Shown here piece after piece: positions 14,845-24,010 of a DNA stretch of 64,000 bases (its first letter is position 1; each line of letters opens with the position of its first letter). Where the stretch lies: contig JABDKW010000037.1 in NCBI GenBank assembly GCA_013002025.1, forward strand, positions 1 through 64,000. Reading direction: 5' to 3'. The position numbers and the translations under genes are program-made. Below the pieces are notes generated by a model. That model had not been told where the DNA came from. It saw only the letters and a program-made list of their open reading frames with translations, and did no database searches. The stretch is from Gammaproteobacteria bacterium (lineage in GTDB: Bacteria; Pseudomonadota; Gammaproteobacteria; Arenicellales; Arenicellaceae).

Positions 14845-16065
14845 CTACTTTTCCAGCTCGAAAGCCTGGTGTAATGCGGCCACTGCGTGCTCTAACTCAG
14901 CTTCGGCAATAATGACCGAAATCTTGATCTCGGAGGTGGAAATCATCTGAATGTTAATGTTGTTGTCGGCCAGCGTTTTAAACATCAGGTTGGCCACGCC
15001 GGAGTGCGATCGCATGCCCACGCCGACCAGGGAAAGCTTGGCGATGGTGTCGTCGCCACGAGTATCCTTGGCGTCAAGCTCATCAACCAGGCTATCGAGC
15101 ACTTTCTTGCACACCGGGTAGTCGCTTCGCGGCACGGTAAAGGTTAAATCGGTAAAGCCTTTTTCCGAGGCGTTTTGCAGAATCACATCGACATTGACAT
15201 GCGCATCGGAGATTGGCCCCAACACTTTGTGCGCCACGCCCGGGTGATCGGGAATGCCACGAATAGTCAGTTTTGCTTCATCGCGCTGAAACGCGATGCC
15301 GGAGATTAACGGTGCTTCCATCGAAGTGCTCTCGTCTTCATAAGTGATTAAAGTGCCCTCGCCGGCCTCAAATGAGGACAACACACGCAACGGCACACGG
15401 TATTTATTGGCAAACTCGACCGAGCGGGTTTGTAGAACTTTAGCGCCGAGGCTGGATAGCTCCAGCATCTCTTCAGCGGTTATCTGCGTGAGGCGGCGCG
15501 CCTTCGGCACAATTCGCGGGTCAGTGGTATAGATGCCGTCGACATCAGTGTAGATGCGGCACTCCTGCGCATTCAGGGCGGCGGCCATCGCCACGGCGGT
15601 GGTGTCAGAACCACCGCGGCCCAGAGTCGTGATATTGCCCTCTTCATCAACGCCCTGAAAACCGGCCACCACAACGATGCGGCCCTGTTCGAGATCGCGT
15701 ACGATCCTGGCGCTGTCAATATTTTGGATACGTGCACGCGAGTGTACATTGTCGGTGCGAATGCTGACCTGGCCACCGGTATAGGAGCGTGCATCGTTAC
15801 CCCGCTTATGCAGCGCCAACGACAGCAGCGCAATGGTGACCTGCTCGCCTGTGGACAACAACACATCCATCTCGCGATGCGAGGGTGACTCAGAGATTTG
15901 GTTGGCAAGGTCGATGAGGCGATTGGTTTCGCCGCTCATGGCTGACACCACCACCACCAGTTGTTCACCGGCGGCGTGTTTGTCCATCAGATGATCGGCA
16001 ACGGCGTTAATGCGCTCGACATTACCGACCGATGTTCCACCGAATTTTTCAACGATAACAGTCAT
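14845..16065 (-). CDS. lysC: Aspartate kinase (monofunctional)
   Basis: Aspartate kinase phosphorylates aspartate, the first step toward lysine, threonine, methionine and diaminopimelate. The N-terminal kinase motif KFGGTSVGN starts at Lys7. The regulatory C-terminus has tandem ACT domains (about residues 265-400; GVGMRSHSGVA, ISTSEIKISVII) for feedback by lysine and/or threonine. The length of 406 residues matches the single-function class rather than ThrA/MetL fusions. It lies 33 bp after alaS on the same strand and is probably co-transcribed with it. Confidence 0.96.
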   Translation of the reverse strand: MTVIVEKFGGTSVGNVERINAVADHLMDKHAAGEQLVVVVSAMSGETNRLIDLANQISESPSHREMDVLLSTGEQVTIALLSLALHKRGNDARSYTGGQVSIRTDNVHSRARIQNIDSARIVRDLEQGRIVVVAGFQGVDEEGNITTLGRGGSDTTAVAMAAALNAQECRIYTDVDGIYTTDPRIVPKARRLTQITAEEMLELSSLGAKVLQTRSVEFANKYRVPLRVLSSFEAGEGTLITYEDESTSMEAPLISGIAFQRDEAKLTIRGIPDHPGVAHKVLGPISDAHVNVDVILQNASEKGFTDLTFTVPRSDYPVCKKVLDSLVDELDAKDTRGDDTIAKLSLVGVGMRSHSGVANLMFKTLADNNINIQMISTSEIKISVIIAEAELEHAVAALHQAFELEK

Positions 16066-16098
16066 TTAGAGCGCATTCGTAAGGCTGGTTCGCAGCGG

Positions 16099-18696
16099 CT
16101 ATTGCTCGCTTACCCAAGCGTCTACTGCCTCCAGGCAGAGCGGTAGCTGGCTGGCATCAGCGATGCCGCCTTCAGCCATATCCGGCCGGCCGCCGCCACG
16201 GCCATCGGCCAGCGCGGTGATGTGTTGTATCAATTTGCCAGCCGGGTACTGCTTGGAGATTGCCTTGGCCACGCCGGCCACCAGCTTAACCTTGCCGTCC
16301 ACTTCCGCGCCCAGCACGATAATGCCGTTGTCGTGTTTGTCTTTGAAGCGGTCGATGGTATCGCGCAACACGTCTTTATCTGCGCCTTGCATTATGTGTG
16401 TTAATACCTGCACATCGCCGACCTGCCGTAAGCCGTCGTCCAGCGCTTGACCGCCGCCGCCCTCCGCCAACAATTTTTGCAGGTTCTTCTTTTCGGCTTC
16501 CAGTGCCTTGATATTAGCCTGCAGTTGCTCGACGCGGGTTTCCAACGCCGCCGGTGCGGTCTTGAGGCTGGCGGCAACGCGTTGCAGCAAGGCCTGTTGC
16601 TGGTTAGCCCATTGCATGGCTTCGCGACGAGTCACCGCCTCAATACGGCGCACGCCGGCGGCCACGCCAGACTCACCGACTATTTTAAACAGGCCGATCT
16701 CCGAGGTGTTGGCCACGTGGGTTCCGCCACACAATTCCAGAGTGAAATCGCCCATGGATATAACGCGCACCTCGGCGCCGTATTTTTCGCCGAACAAGGC
16801 TTCTGCCCCTGCCGCCTTGGCCTCATCAATGGCCATGATGGCGTCTTGCACCGGGTGCTGCGCGAAAATCTCGGCGTTTACCAACGCCTCAACTTCGGCG
16901 ATCTGTTCCGGCGTGACCGGCGCATCGTGTGAGAAGTCGAATCTGAATCGGGTCGGTGCCACCAGGGAGCCGCGCTGTTGCACATGCGGGCCCAGCACTT
17001 TTTTCAGCGCCGCGTGCATCAGATGGGTGGCGGAGTGATTGGCGGCGGTGGCGTAGCGCGCTTCCGGGTCGACTTCTATCTTCACCGAATCGCCTTTGTT
17101 TAATTGGCCCTTGCTGATCTTACCCAGATGCACAAAAGCGCCGTTGGCGAGTTTGCGACAGTCTTCTATCTGCACCTCGCAGTTTGCAGTGCGCAGAGTG
17201 CCCTGATCACCTACCTGCCCGCCGCCTTCTGCGTAAAACGGTGTGGTAGCGAGCACCACGGCCACTTCCTGCCCTGCGCTGGCGCTATCCACGTCGCTGC
17301 CATCGCTCTGCAGCGCTAACACGTTTGACTGGCCTTTGATGTGGTTATAGCCAATAAATTCGGTGGCTTGATCGACGTTAATGTTGAGTGCATCCTGGCT
17401 GGCAAACTGGCTGCTGCTACGGGCCCGTTCGCGCTGTTGTTCCATCAACTCATTAAAGCCGTCTTCATCCAGCTTCAGGTCACGCTCGCGTGCCACATCG
17501 GCCGTCAGGTCTACTGGAAAGCCATAGGTGTCGTATAACAGGAACACCAGGTCACCGGGCACGGTATCGCCCTTGAGGTCCGCGGTTTTTGCTGCAAATA
17601 TTTTCAGGCCTTGATCCAACGTTTCCGAGAAGCGTAGTTCCTCTTTCTTCAATGCGGCCTCTACGGCTGCTTGCTGTTCTGCTAACTCAGGAAAGGCGTC
17701 GCCCATTTCTGCCACCAGGGGTGCCACCAGCTTATGGAAAAACGGCGTTTGGCCACCCAATTGATAGCCGTGCCGTACGGCGCGGCGAATAATGCGCCGT
17801 AACACATAGCCACGCCCTTCATTGGAGGGCAATACGCCGTCACAAATCATAAATGAGCAGGAGCGGATGTGGTCGGCAATAACTCGTACCGAATGATGTT
17901 TTGGGTCGTCCGACCCCACTACCTTACAGATCGACCCGATCAGATTATCGAACAGGTCAATCTCGTAGTTATTGTTCACATGTTGCATGACCGCGGCGAT
18001 ACGCTCCAGCCCCATGCCGGTGTCTACCGAGGGTTTGGGTAACGGTGTCATGGTGCCGTCGCTGGCGCGGTCAAACTGCATAAACACCAGGTTCCAGATT
18101 TCAATATAGCGGTCGCCGTCTTCTTCCGGTGTTCCGGGCGGGCCACCCCAGTATTGTGCACCATGATCGTAAAAGATTTCACTGCAGGGGCCGCAGGGGC
18201 CGGTGTCACCCATCGACCAGAAATTGTCTTTGGCGCCAATGCGGGCAAAACGCGCTTCACTGACACCAATTTCGTTTAGCCAGATATCAGCTGCCTCGTC
18301 GTCTTCTTCGAATACGGTAATCCAGAGTTTTTCCGCAGGCAGGCCTAATTCCACGGTCAGAAACTGCCAGGCGAACTGAATGGCCTCGCGTTTAAAATAA
18401 TCGCCAAAGCTGAAGTTACCCAGCATCTCAAAAAAGGTGTGATGCCGAGCCGTGTAACCTACATTCTCCAGATCATTGTGCTTACCGCCCGCCCGCACAC
18501 AGCGTTGTGAGGTAACGGCACGTACATAGTCGGCCTTTTCGTTGCCCAGAAACAGATCTTTGAATTGCACCATGCCGGCATTGGTGAATAGCAGGGTTGG
18601 GTCATTGCCCGGCACCAATGAACTGCTGGGCACCACGCTGTGCCCTTGCTCAGCAAAGTAGTCTAAAAATCGTTGTCTTAATTTGGCGGTCTTCAT
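16099..18696 (-). CDS. alaS: Alanyl-tRNA synthetase
   Basis: AlaS charges tRNA-Ala and clears mischarged Ser/Gly. Domains are the class II catalytic core (about 1-240, TLLFTNAGMVQFKDLFLG), the tRNA-recognition helical domain, the editing domain with its zinc-type site (NHSATHLMHAAL; CGGTH), and the C-Ala oligomerisation domain. The length of 865 residues is close to the usual 875. The ATG at 18696 gives MKTAKLRQRF, the expected N-terminus; an in-frame TTG 12 bases earlier is less likely. The gene keeps the recA-recX-alaS order of gammaproteobacteria. Confidence 0.97.
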   Translation of the reverse strand: MKTAKLRQRFLDYFAEQGHSVVPSSSLVPGNDPTLLFTNAGMVQFKDLFLGNEKADYVRAVTSQRCVRAGGKHNDLENVGYTARHHTFFEMLGNFSFGDYFKREAIQFAWQFLTVELGLPAEKLWITVFEEDDEAADIWLNEIGVSEARFARIGAKDNFWSMGDTGPCGPCSEIFYDHGAQYWGGPPGTPEEDGDRYIEIWNLVFMQFDRASDGTMTPLPKPSVDTGMGLERIAAVMQHVNNNYEIDLFDNLIGSICKVVGSDDPKHHSVRVIADHIRSCSFMICDGVLPSNEGRGYVLRRIIRRAVRHGYQLGGQTPFFHKLVAPLVAEMGDAFPELAEQQAAVEAALKKEELRFSETLDQGLKIFAAKTADLKGDTVPGDLVFLLYDTYGFPVDLTADVARERDLKLDEDGFNELMEQQRERARSSSQFASQDALNINVDQATEFIGYNHIKGQSNVLALQSDGSDVDSASAGQEVAVVLATTPFYAEGGGQVGDQGTLRTANCEVQIEDCRKLANGAFVHLGKISKGQLNKGDSVKIEVDPEARYATAANHSATHLMHAALKKVLGPHVQQRGSLVAPTRFRFDFSHDAPVTPEQIAEVEALVNAEIFAQHPVQDAIMAIDEAKAAGAEALFGEKYGAEVRVISMGDFTLELCGGTHVANTSEIGLFKIVGESGVAAGVRRIEAVTRREAMQWANQQQALLQRVAASLKTAPAALETRVEQLQANIKALEAEKKNLQKLLAEGGGGQALDDGLRQVGDVQVLTHIMQGADKDVLRDTIDRFKDKHDNGIIVLGAEVDGKVKLVAGVAKAISKQYPAGKLIQHITALADGRGGGRPDMAEGGIADASQLPLCLEAVDAWVSEQ

Positions 18697-18876
18697 GCGG
18701 CGGCTCAATCACAACCTCGCCAAGAGGCAAAGGGCTGGACGACAATGGGTTTGTTTAAAAATGCTCAGAAGCGGCGCTGATTCGCCGGTCTTTAAAACGG
18801 GGCATTATAGTCGCATAACCCGTGCCACCAAAGACTTTATACGCCGGCTTTGGAAGATGGGTTGGGCGCGTTGGGG

Positions 18877-19497
18877 CTAATTCCTGGCCGGCAATGCGTC
18901 GTTGATCTGTTCAGAGGTAAAACCCCTGCTCTGTAGAAACCTCGCCCGTTTGCTCCAGTCACTGTATTGCAATATTGGCGAATCACCATATTTACGCTGA
19001 TACACCGCTGCGGCGCGATCAAACCATTTGCCGGCAGAAGCGTCGAGATATTCATCGATAATGGCAGAATCCACACCGCGGTTTTTCAACTCTGAGCGAA
19101 TCTTGATCGGCCCCATGCCACGATTGGCCCTGGAGCGCACAAAGCTCTCTGCAAAACGGCTATCGGATTGATAGTTTTCTTTTCGCAGTTCATCCAGCAC
19201 CGCAAACAAAAGGTCTTTGGACTCGGTTTTCTTACTGAGCTTGGTTTCCAACTCAGAGCGACTGTGTTCACGCATGGCTAACAGGCGCACCGCTGCTGCG
19301 AATAATCGACTGAAGTCTGACTGCGCTGTATTGGTGCGCTTCTGCGTTGACCTCTTGTCGCCCTTTGACGCCTCGACACCCTCGCCAAACGGCATGCTGA
19401 TCTGCTGTAGCGGGTTGCTTTCCTTAGCAGAGGTTACTGCGCTCTGTGCGCGCTGAGAGTTACGCCGGTTCTTTCTCGGTGGTTCGATTATTCGCAT
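18877..19497 (-). CDS. recX: Regulatory protein RecX with an N-terminal extension
   Basis: RecX binds RecA filaments and limits recombinase and co-protease activity. The core three-helix repeats cover about residues 60-206 (AVRLLAMREHSRSELETKL, RFAESFVRSRANRGMGPIKIRSEL). The protein is 206 residues against about 166 in Escherichia coli. The difference is a basic, low-complexity N-terminal segment of about 55 residues (RKNRRNSQRAQ..). The ATG at 19497 has a good GGAGA site six bases away, so the extension is probably translated. It lies downstream of recA with a terminator between, which would lower its expression relative to recA. Confidence 0.92.
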   Translation of the reverse strand: MRIIEPPRKNRRNSQRAQSAVTSAKESNPLQQISMPFGEGVEASKGDKRSTQKRTNTAQSDFSRLFAAAVRLLAMREHSRSELETKLSKKTESKDLLFAVLDELRKENYQSDSRFAESFVRSRANRGMGPIKIRSELKNRGVDSAIIDEYLDASAGKWFDRAAAVYQRKYGDSPILQYSDWSKRARFLQSRGFTSEQINDALPARN

Positions 19498-19592
19498 TTC
19501 AATCTCTCCGCTTTCTCTACAAACCTGCCCACATATCTGCCCGCAAACCTGCCTTAAAACCTACCCGGCAGCCATGCCCTTCGCAGTGTGGC

Positions 19593-19634
19593 AAAAAAAG
19601 GATTGGGCCGACGTTGCACAACACAACGCCGGCC
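19593..19634 (-). terminator. Terminator between recA and recX
   Basis: On the minus strand an 11-bp stem (GGCCGGCGTTG / CAACGTCGGCC, one G-T pair) is followed after six bases by a run of seven T. Read-through would let some recA transcripts continue into recX, as in other gammaproteobacteria. Confidence 0.75.
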
Positions 19635-19647
19635 AACCGTTTACTAC

Positions 19648-20742
19648 CTACTTTTCTACTGCAGTCTCTGTAGCGGTTTTCGCATCTGCCTTGTCTGCCG
19701 CATCTGCGTCTTTACCCGATGCCTTCGTTTTAGTTCCAGCATCGCTGTCTTCACCCACACCCAGTGCAGCTCGGATCTTGGCTTCGATTTCATCGGCTGT
19801 GTCTTTATGCTCTTTGAGATACTCACGCACATTGTCTTTGCCCTGTCCAATGCGGGTACCATCGTAGCTGTACCAGGCGCCGGATTTTTCAACAATATCG
19901 TTATCCACACCGAGGGTGATCAACTCGCTCTCGCGGGAGATACCTTCGTTATAGAGAATATCAAACTCGGTTTGTCTGAAAGGCGGCGCCACTTTGTTCT
20001 TAACCACTTTAACGCGGGTCTGGTTGCCGTAAATTTCGTCACCTCTTTTGATTGCACCAATGCGGCGAATATCCAACCGCACCGAGGAGTAAAACTTCAG
20101 CGCATTACCACCGGTGGTGGTTTCAGGGTTGCCAAACATCACACCAATTTTCATCCGGATCTGGTTAATAAAGATCACCAGCGTATTGGCCTTTTGAATA
20201 TTGGCGGTTAGCTTGCGTAATGCCTGTGACATCAGGCGGGCCTGTAAGCCCATGTGCGAATCGCCCATGTCGCCTTCGATCTCCGCCTTGGGCGTTAATG
20301 CCGCGACCGAGTCGATTACAATCACATCCACTGCTGCAGAACGGACCAACATGTCGGCAATCTCCAGCGCCTGTTCACCGGTGTCCGGTTGTGATACCAG
20401 CAATTCTTCTACATCCACACCCAAACGACCGGCGTATTGCGGATCCAGTGCGTGTTCGGCGTCAATAAACGCCGCGGTGCCACCCAGCTTTTGTGCTTCG
20501 GCAATCACCTGCAGCGTGAGGGTCGTTTTACCGGATGATTCAGGCCCGTAGATTTCCACTACACGGCCCTTCGGCAAGCCGCCGATACCGAGCGCAATAT
20601 CCAGCCCCAAAGAGCCAGTTGGAATGGCATCGATACCCGAGCCAATCTCTGAATCCCCCATACGCATGACCGAGCCCTTTCCATATTGCCGTTCAATTTG
20701 CGTGAGCGCCGCCTGCAGCGCTTTTTGTTTGTTGTCGTCCAT
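19648..20742 (-). CDS. recA: Recombinase RecA
   Basis: RecA forms nucleoprotein filaments for homologous recombination and triggers LexA self-cleavage in the SOS response. It has 364 residues, Walker [10 protein letters not shown] at 66-74, the [20 protein letters not shown] loop-2 region, and a C-terminal tail rich in Asp, Lys and Ala (from about 335). The start has a GGAGA ribosome site. Upstream are a sigma-70 promoter and two LexA boxes, consistent with SOS control. Confidence 0.99.
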   Translation of the reverse strand: MDDNKQKALQAALTQIERQYGKGSVMRMGDSEIGSGIDAIPTGSLGLDIALGIGGLPKGRVVEIYGPESSGKTTLTLQVIAEAQKLGGTAAFIDAEHALDPQYAGRLGVDVEELLVSQPDTGEQALEIADMLVRSAAVDVIVIDSVAALTPKAEIEGDMGDSHMGLQARLMSQALRKLTANIQKANTLVIFINQIRMKIGVMFGNPETTTGGNALKFYSSVRLDIRRIGAIKRGDEIYGNQTRVKVVKNKVAPPFRQTEFDILYNEGISRESELITLGVDNDIVEKSGAWYSYDGTRIGQGKDNVREYLKEHKDTADEIEAKIRAALGVGEDSDAGTKTKASGKDADAADKADAKTATETAVEK

Positions 20743-20829
20743 TGTGTTCTCCGCGATACTTTTGATGAAATTGTTAGTAATTAAGTATTTAGTAGTTAAG
20801 CAGTAGTAGTGAAGTCTCTAAATACAGTG

Positions 20830-20845
20830 CTGATAATTTATACAG
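20830..20845. promoter_or_regulatory. Second, imperfect LexA box at recA
   Basis: On the recA strand it reads CTGTATAAATTATCAG, matching CTGT-N8-ACAG except one base in the last half-site. It covers the -10 region (TATAAA/TAAATT) of the recA promoter. Confidence 0.6.
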
Positions 20846-20850
20846 GTATA

Positions 20851-20866
20851 CTGTATAAGTCAACAG
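20851..20866. promoter_or_regulatory. LexA box of recA, overlapping the -35
   Basis: CTGT-ATAAGTCA-ACAG is an exact CTGT-N8-ACAG site. On the recA strand it contains TTGACT as the -35 hexamer, with TAAATT 17 bases downstream as a -10. LexA binding here would block polymerase, the classical SOS control of recA. Confidence 0.85.
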
Positions 20867-20953
20867 TGTTTTTTAAAATCCTGATTGTTTACTGTATTAA
20901 TACTGTAAACCATTGTTTTATCTATCTTTTAAGCCACTTAGCTACGGTCAAGA

Positions 20954-21160
20954 TTAATAATGCGGCGGCGGTTCATCCAGTACTTCGCCCTGCCCGCTGT
21001 CGCTGTTTTGAGTGTTGCGCACCTTGTCGACCAGCGCCGCGTGTTGCTGGCGCAGCGCCTGCAACTGCTTGGACTGCAGATAAAACTCGTCGCTTAGTTT
21101 GGCCACCGCGTCTTCCAGAAATGCTACCTTTACCTGTAACTCTTCAAGCGATTCAGTCAT
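20954..21160 (-). CDS. slyX: SlyX family protein
   Basis: A small 68-residue protein of the SlyX family: one long coiled-coil helix (about residues 4-45, LEELQVKVAFLEDAVAKLSDEF) followed by a Pro/His-rich tail ending DEPPPHY, a family hallmark. Its function is unknown. The ATG at 21160 gives the standard N-terminus MTESLEELQ and overlaps the glpK stop by eight bases, so the two genes are translationally linked. An in-frame start at 21190 lies inside glpK and is unlikely. Confidence 0.92.
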   Translation of the reverse strand: MTESLEELQVKVAFLEDAVAKLSDEFYLQSKQLQALRQQHAALVDKVRNTQNSDSGQGEVLDEPPPHY

Positions 21161-22646
21161 CGGTATCGATCCAGTCTTTACTGCGCTCAACCGCCTTGTG
21201 CCAGCGTTTTAACAGCATGGCGACCTCACGATGCTCAATGACCGGCTCAAACTGGCGGTCAATTTCGCGTACCCGGGCCAAATCGGCTTCGGTCCAATAG
21301 CCCACCGCCAAACCGGCCAGATAGGCGGCGCCGAGCGCGGTCGACTCCAACACCTTGGGCCGGGTGACCGGCGTTTGTAGCACATCAGCCTGAAACTGCG
21401 CTAGAAAGTCATTGGCAATCGCTCCACCATCCACATTCAGGGTGCTGAGTTCAATGCCACTGTCCTGCTGCATGGCCTGCAGCACATCAAAGGTTTGATA
21501 GGCCAACGACTGTAAGGTGGCTTTGGCGATCTCGGCGCGGCCGGAATCGCGGGTTAAGCCAAAGATCGCGCCACGTGCATATTGATCCCAATGCGGCGCG
21601 CCCAGCCCGGCGAAGGCCGGTACCACCACCACCTCACTTTCGGGGTTAGCCTGGTTGGCCAGCGCTTCGGTGTCACCGGCCGCTTCGATGATCTTTAGTT
21701 CATCGCGCAGCCATTGCACCGCGGCGCCAGCGATAAACACGCTGCCTTCCAGCGCATAGGTCAGTTCACCATTTAAGCGCCATGCCACCGTACTCAGCAA
21801 GCCGGTTTGGCTGTCGACCCGCTCTTTGCCAGTGTTCATTAACAGGAAACAGCCGGTACCATAGGTATTCTTGGCCATGCCGGGCTCGAAACAGGTTTGT
21901 CCGAACAGTGCCGCCTGCTGATCACCAGCCACGCCGCTGATCGGCACCTGCTGGCCTTGAAATTCCACCGCGCCAAAATCACCGGCGCTGTCACGCACCT
22001 CTGGCAGCATGCTGCGCGGCACCGTCATCAGTTCCAGCAATTCGTCATCCCACTGCCCAGTATTAATATCGAATAACATGGTGCGGCATGCATTGCTGGT
22101 GTCGGTGGCATGCACCGCGCCGTCGGTCAGCTTCCAGATCAGCCAGGTGTCCATGGTGCCGCACAATAACTCACCCGCTTCAGCCTGCGCCCGAGCGCCG
22201 TCAACATTATCCAGAATCCACCGCAGCTTGGTGCCGGAAAAATAGGCATCAATCACCAGCCCGGTTTTGGCTTGAATCTTGTCCGCCCAGCCATCGGCCT
22301 TCAGCTCATCGCAGCGCCCGGCGGTGCGGCGGTCCTGCCAGACAATGGCGTTGCTGACCGGCTCGCCGGTGTTGCGGTTCCACACCACCACCGTCTCGCG
22401 CTGATTGGTAATGCCGATGGCCGCGACATCGTCGGGATGTAATTGATTATTTGCCGCCAGCTTCTGCAGCACCCCAAACTGGGTATCCCAGATTTCATTG
22501 GCATCATGCTCGACCCAGCCCGGTTTGGGAAAGTGCTGGGTGAATTCCTGCTGGCAAACGTCGACAATCTCAGAGTCGTGGTTAAACAGCACTGCGCGCG
22601 AGCTGGTGGTGCCTTGATCGAGGGCAATTATCAATTTATCGGTCAT
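21153..22646 (-). CDS. glpK: Glycerol kinase
   Basis: GlpK phosphorylates glycerol to glycerol-3-phosphate, feeding glycolysis and phospholipid synthesis. It has 497 residues of the FGGY kinase fold, with the N-terminal phosphate loop DQGTTSSRAV, the signature GVAGDQQAALFGQ, and the C-terminal DGGAIANDFLAQFQAD. The ATG at 22646 gives the family start MTDKLIIALDQGTTS; the frame is open further up but without homology. No glpF or glpD neighbour is present. It is divergent from avtA and followed by slyX. Confidence 0.97.
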   Translation of the reverse strand: MTDKLIIALDQGTTSSRAVLFNHDSEIVDVCQQEFTQHFPKPGWVEHDANEIWDTQFGVLQKLAANNQLHPDDVAAIGITNQRETVVVWNRNTGEPVSNAIVWQDRRTAGRCDELKADGWADKIQAKTGLVIDAYFSGTKLRWILDNVDGARAQAEAGELLCGTMDTWLIWKLTDGAVHATDTSNACRTMLFDINTGQWDDELLELMTVPRSMLPEVRDSAGDFGAVEFQGQQVPISGVAGDQQAALFGQTCFEPGMAKNTYGTGCFLLMNTGKERVDSQTGLLSTVAWRLNGELTYALEGSVFIAGAAVQWLRDELKIIEAAGDTEALANQANPESEVVVVPAFAGLGAPHWDQYARGAIFGLTRDSGRAEIAKATLQSLAYQTFDVLQAMQQDSGIELSTLNVDGGAIANDFLAQFQADVLQTPVTRPKVLESTALGAAYLAGLAVGYWTEADLARVREIDRQFEPVIEHREVAMLLKRWHKAVERSKDWIDTDD

Positions 22647-22759
22647 GCCTGGTGATTCTCCAAAAGTGCGGTTGCACCGCATTGGCAGGTAGCGTTTAAT
22701 CGAAGGCCAATAGTAGCGAAGGCGGCCTGCGGTTGCGAGCAGCGCCGGGAACAAAACCT

Positions 22760-24010
22760 GTGAAACTCTCAAATTTTGGCAAAAAGTTTTCCCGCCAATC
22801 CGGCATCAATCTGCTGATGGTGGATTTGGGTGAGGCCTACGCCTCCAAACACCCTGATTTGTGCATGTTGGGCGGCGGCAACCCTGCGTCGATTCCAGAA
22901 GCACAAGCGTTGTTCGGGGAGGAGATGGAACACCTGATTGAGCAGGGCCTGTTCGAGAAAATGGTCGGCATTTACGATGGTCCGCAAGGCGAGCGGACCT
23001 TTTTAGAGGTGCTCAGTCAGTTTCTCAATCGCGAATTCGGCTGGGACCTGACCGCCGCCAATATTTCCCTGACCAATGGCAGCCAGAACAGCTTTTTCTA
23101 TCTGTTTAATGCACTGGCTGGCGAGATGCCCGATGGTGGCTTCAAGAAAATATTATTCCCCCTGTCACCGGAATACGTGGGCTATGCCGATTCCGGCTTG
23201 AGCGATGCGATGTTTGCCTCGCGGCGGCCAAAAATTGAACTGCTTGACGACCGCCAATTTAAATACCGCGTGGATTTTGACCAGCTGGAAGTGGGCGACG
23301 ATATTGCGGCCATCTGCCTGTCGCGCCCCACCAACCCGACTGGCAACGTAGTCAGCGATGCGGAACTGGCCAAGCTACATAATCTGGCCTTGCAACATGA
23401 CATACCGCTGATCGTTGATAACGCCTACGGCCAGCCCTTCCCCAATGTGATTTACACCGAGGCCAATATCCCCTGGAGCGAACACACCATTTTATGCATG
23501 TCGCTGTCCAAATTGGGCTTACCCGGTGCGCGCACCGGCATTGTGATTGCCAGTGAAGCCATTACCCAGGTGATTTCGTCAATGAGCGGCATTATTACGC
23601 TGGCGCCGAACAGCGTTGGCGCATCGCTGATGACCCGCATGATTGAAAGCGGCAAGATTAAACACCTGACCGAAGAAATCGTGAAGCCGTTTTACCGCAG
23701 CAAGCTGGAGGTTGCGATTGAGCTGTTTAATCAGCATTTGGGTGAGCTGCCAGTATTAATGCACAAACCGGAGGGAGCGTTTTTTCTGTGGTTGTGGTTG
23801 CAGGATTTACCCATCCCCACCTATGAATTGTATGAACGGCTCAAGCGCCGACACGTGTATGTGATTCCCGGCGAAGAGTTTTTTATCGACATCGACCCGG
23901 CCTGGGACCATACCCGGCAATGCCTGCGGATTAACTATGCGCAGCCCAGAGATCAGTTACAGCGCGGCTTTAAAATATTGGCGGAGGAGTTACGCGGCCT
24001 GTACCGTTAG
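22760..24010 (+). CDS. avtA: Valine-pyruvate aminotransferase AvtA
   Basis: AvtA is a PLP-dependent fold-type I aminotransferase that interconverts valine and pyruvate with 2-ketoisovalerate and alanine, providing an alternative alanine source. The N-terminus KLSNFGKKFSRQSGINLLM and the LGGGNPASIPE motif are specific to AvtA. The PLP lysine is in SLSKLGLPG (about Lys251). The GTG at 22760 aligns with the family start and gives 416 residues; a TTG 27 bases earlier is in frame but less likely. It converges on the Mur-ligase-like gene, overlapping its end by four bases. Confidence 0.92.
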   Translation: MKLSNFGKKFSRQSGINLLMVDLGEAYASKHPDLCMLGGGNPASIPEAQALFGEEMEHLIEQGLFEKMVGIYDGPQGERTFLEVLSQFLNREFGWDLTAANISLTNGSQNSFFYLFNALAGEMPDGGFKKILFPLSPEYVGYADSGLSDAMFASRRPKIELLDDRQFKYRVDFDQLEVGDDIAAICLSRPTNPTGNVVSDAELAKLHNLALQHDIPLIVDNAYGQPFPNVIYTEANIPWSEHTILCMSLSKLGLPGARTGIVIASEAITQVISSMSGIITLAPNSVGASLMTRMIESGKIKHLTEEIVKPFYRSKLEVAIELFNQHLGELPVLMHKPEGAFFLWLWLQDLPIPTYELYERLKRRHVYVIPGEEFFIDIDPAWDHTRQCLRINYAQPRDQLQRGFKILAEELRGLYR

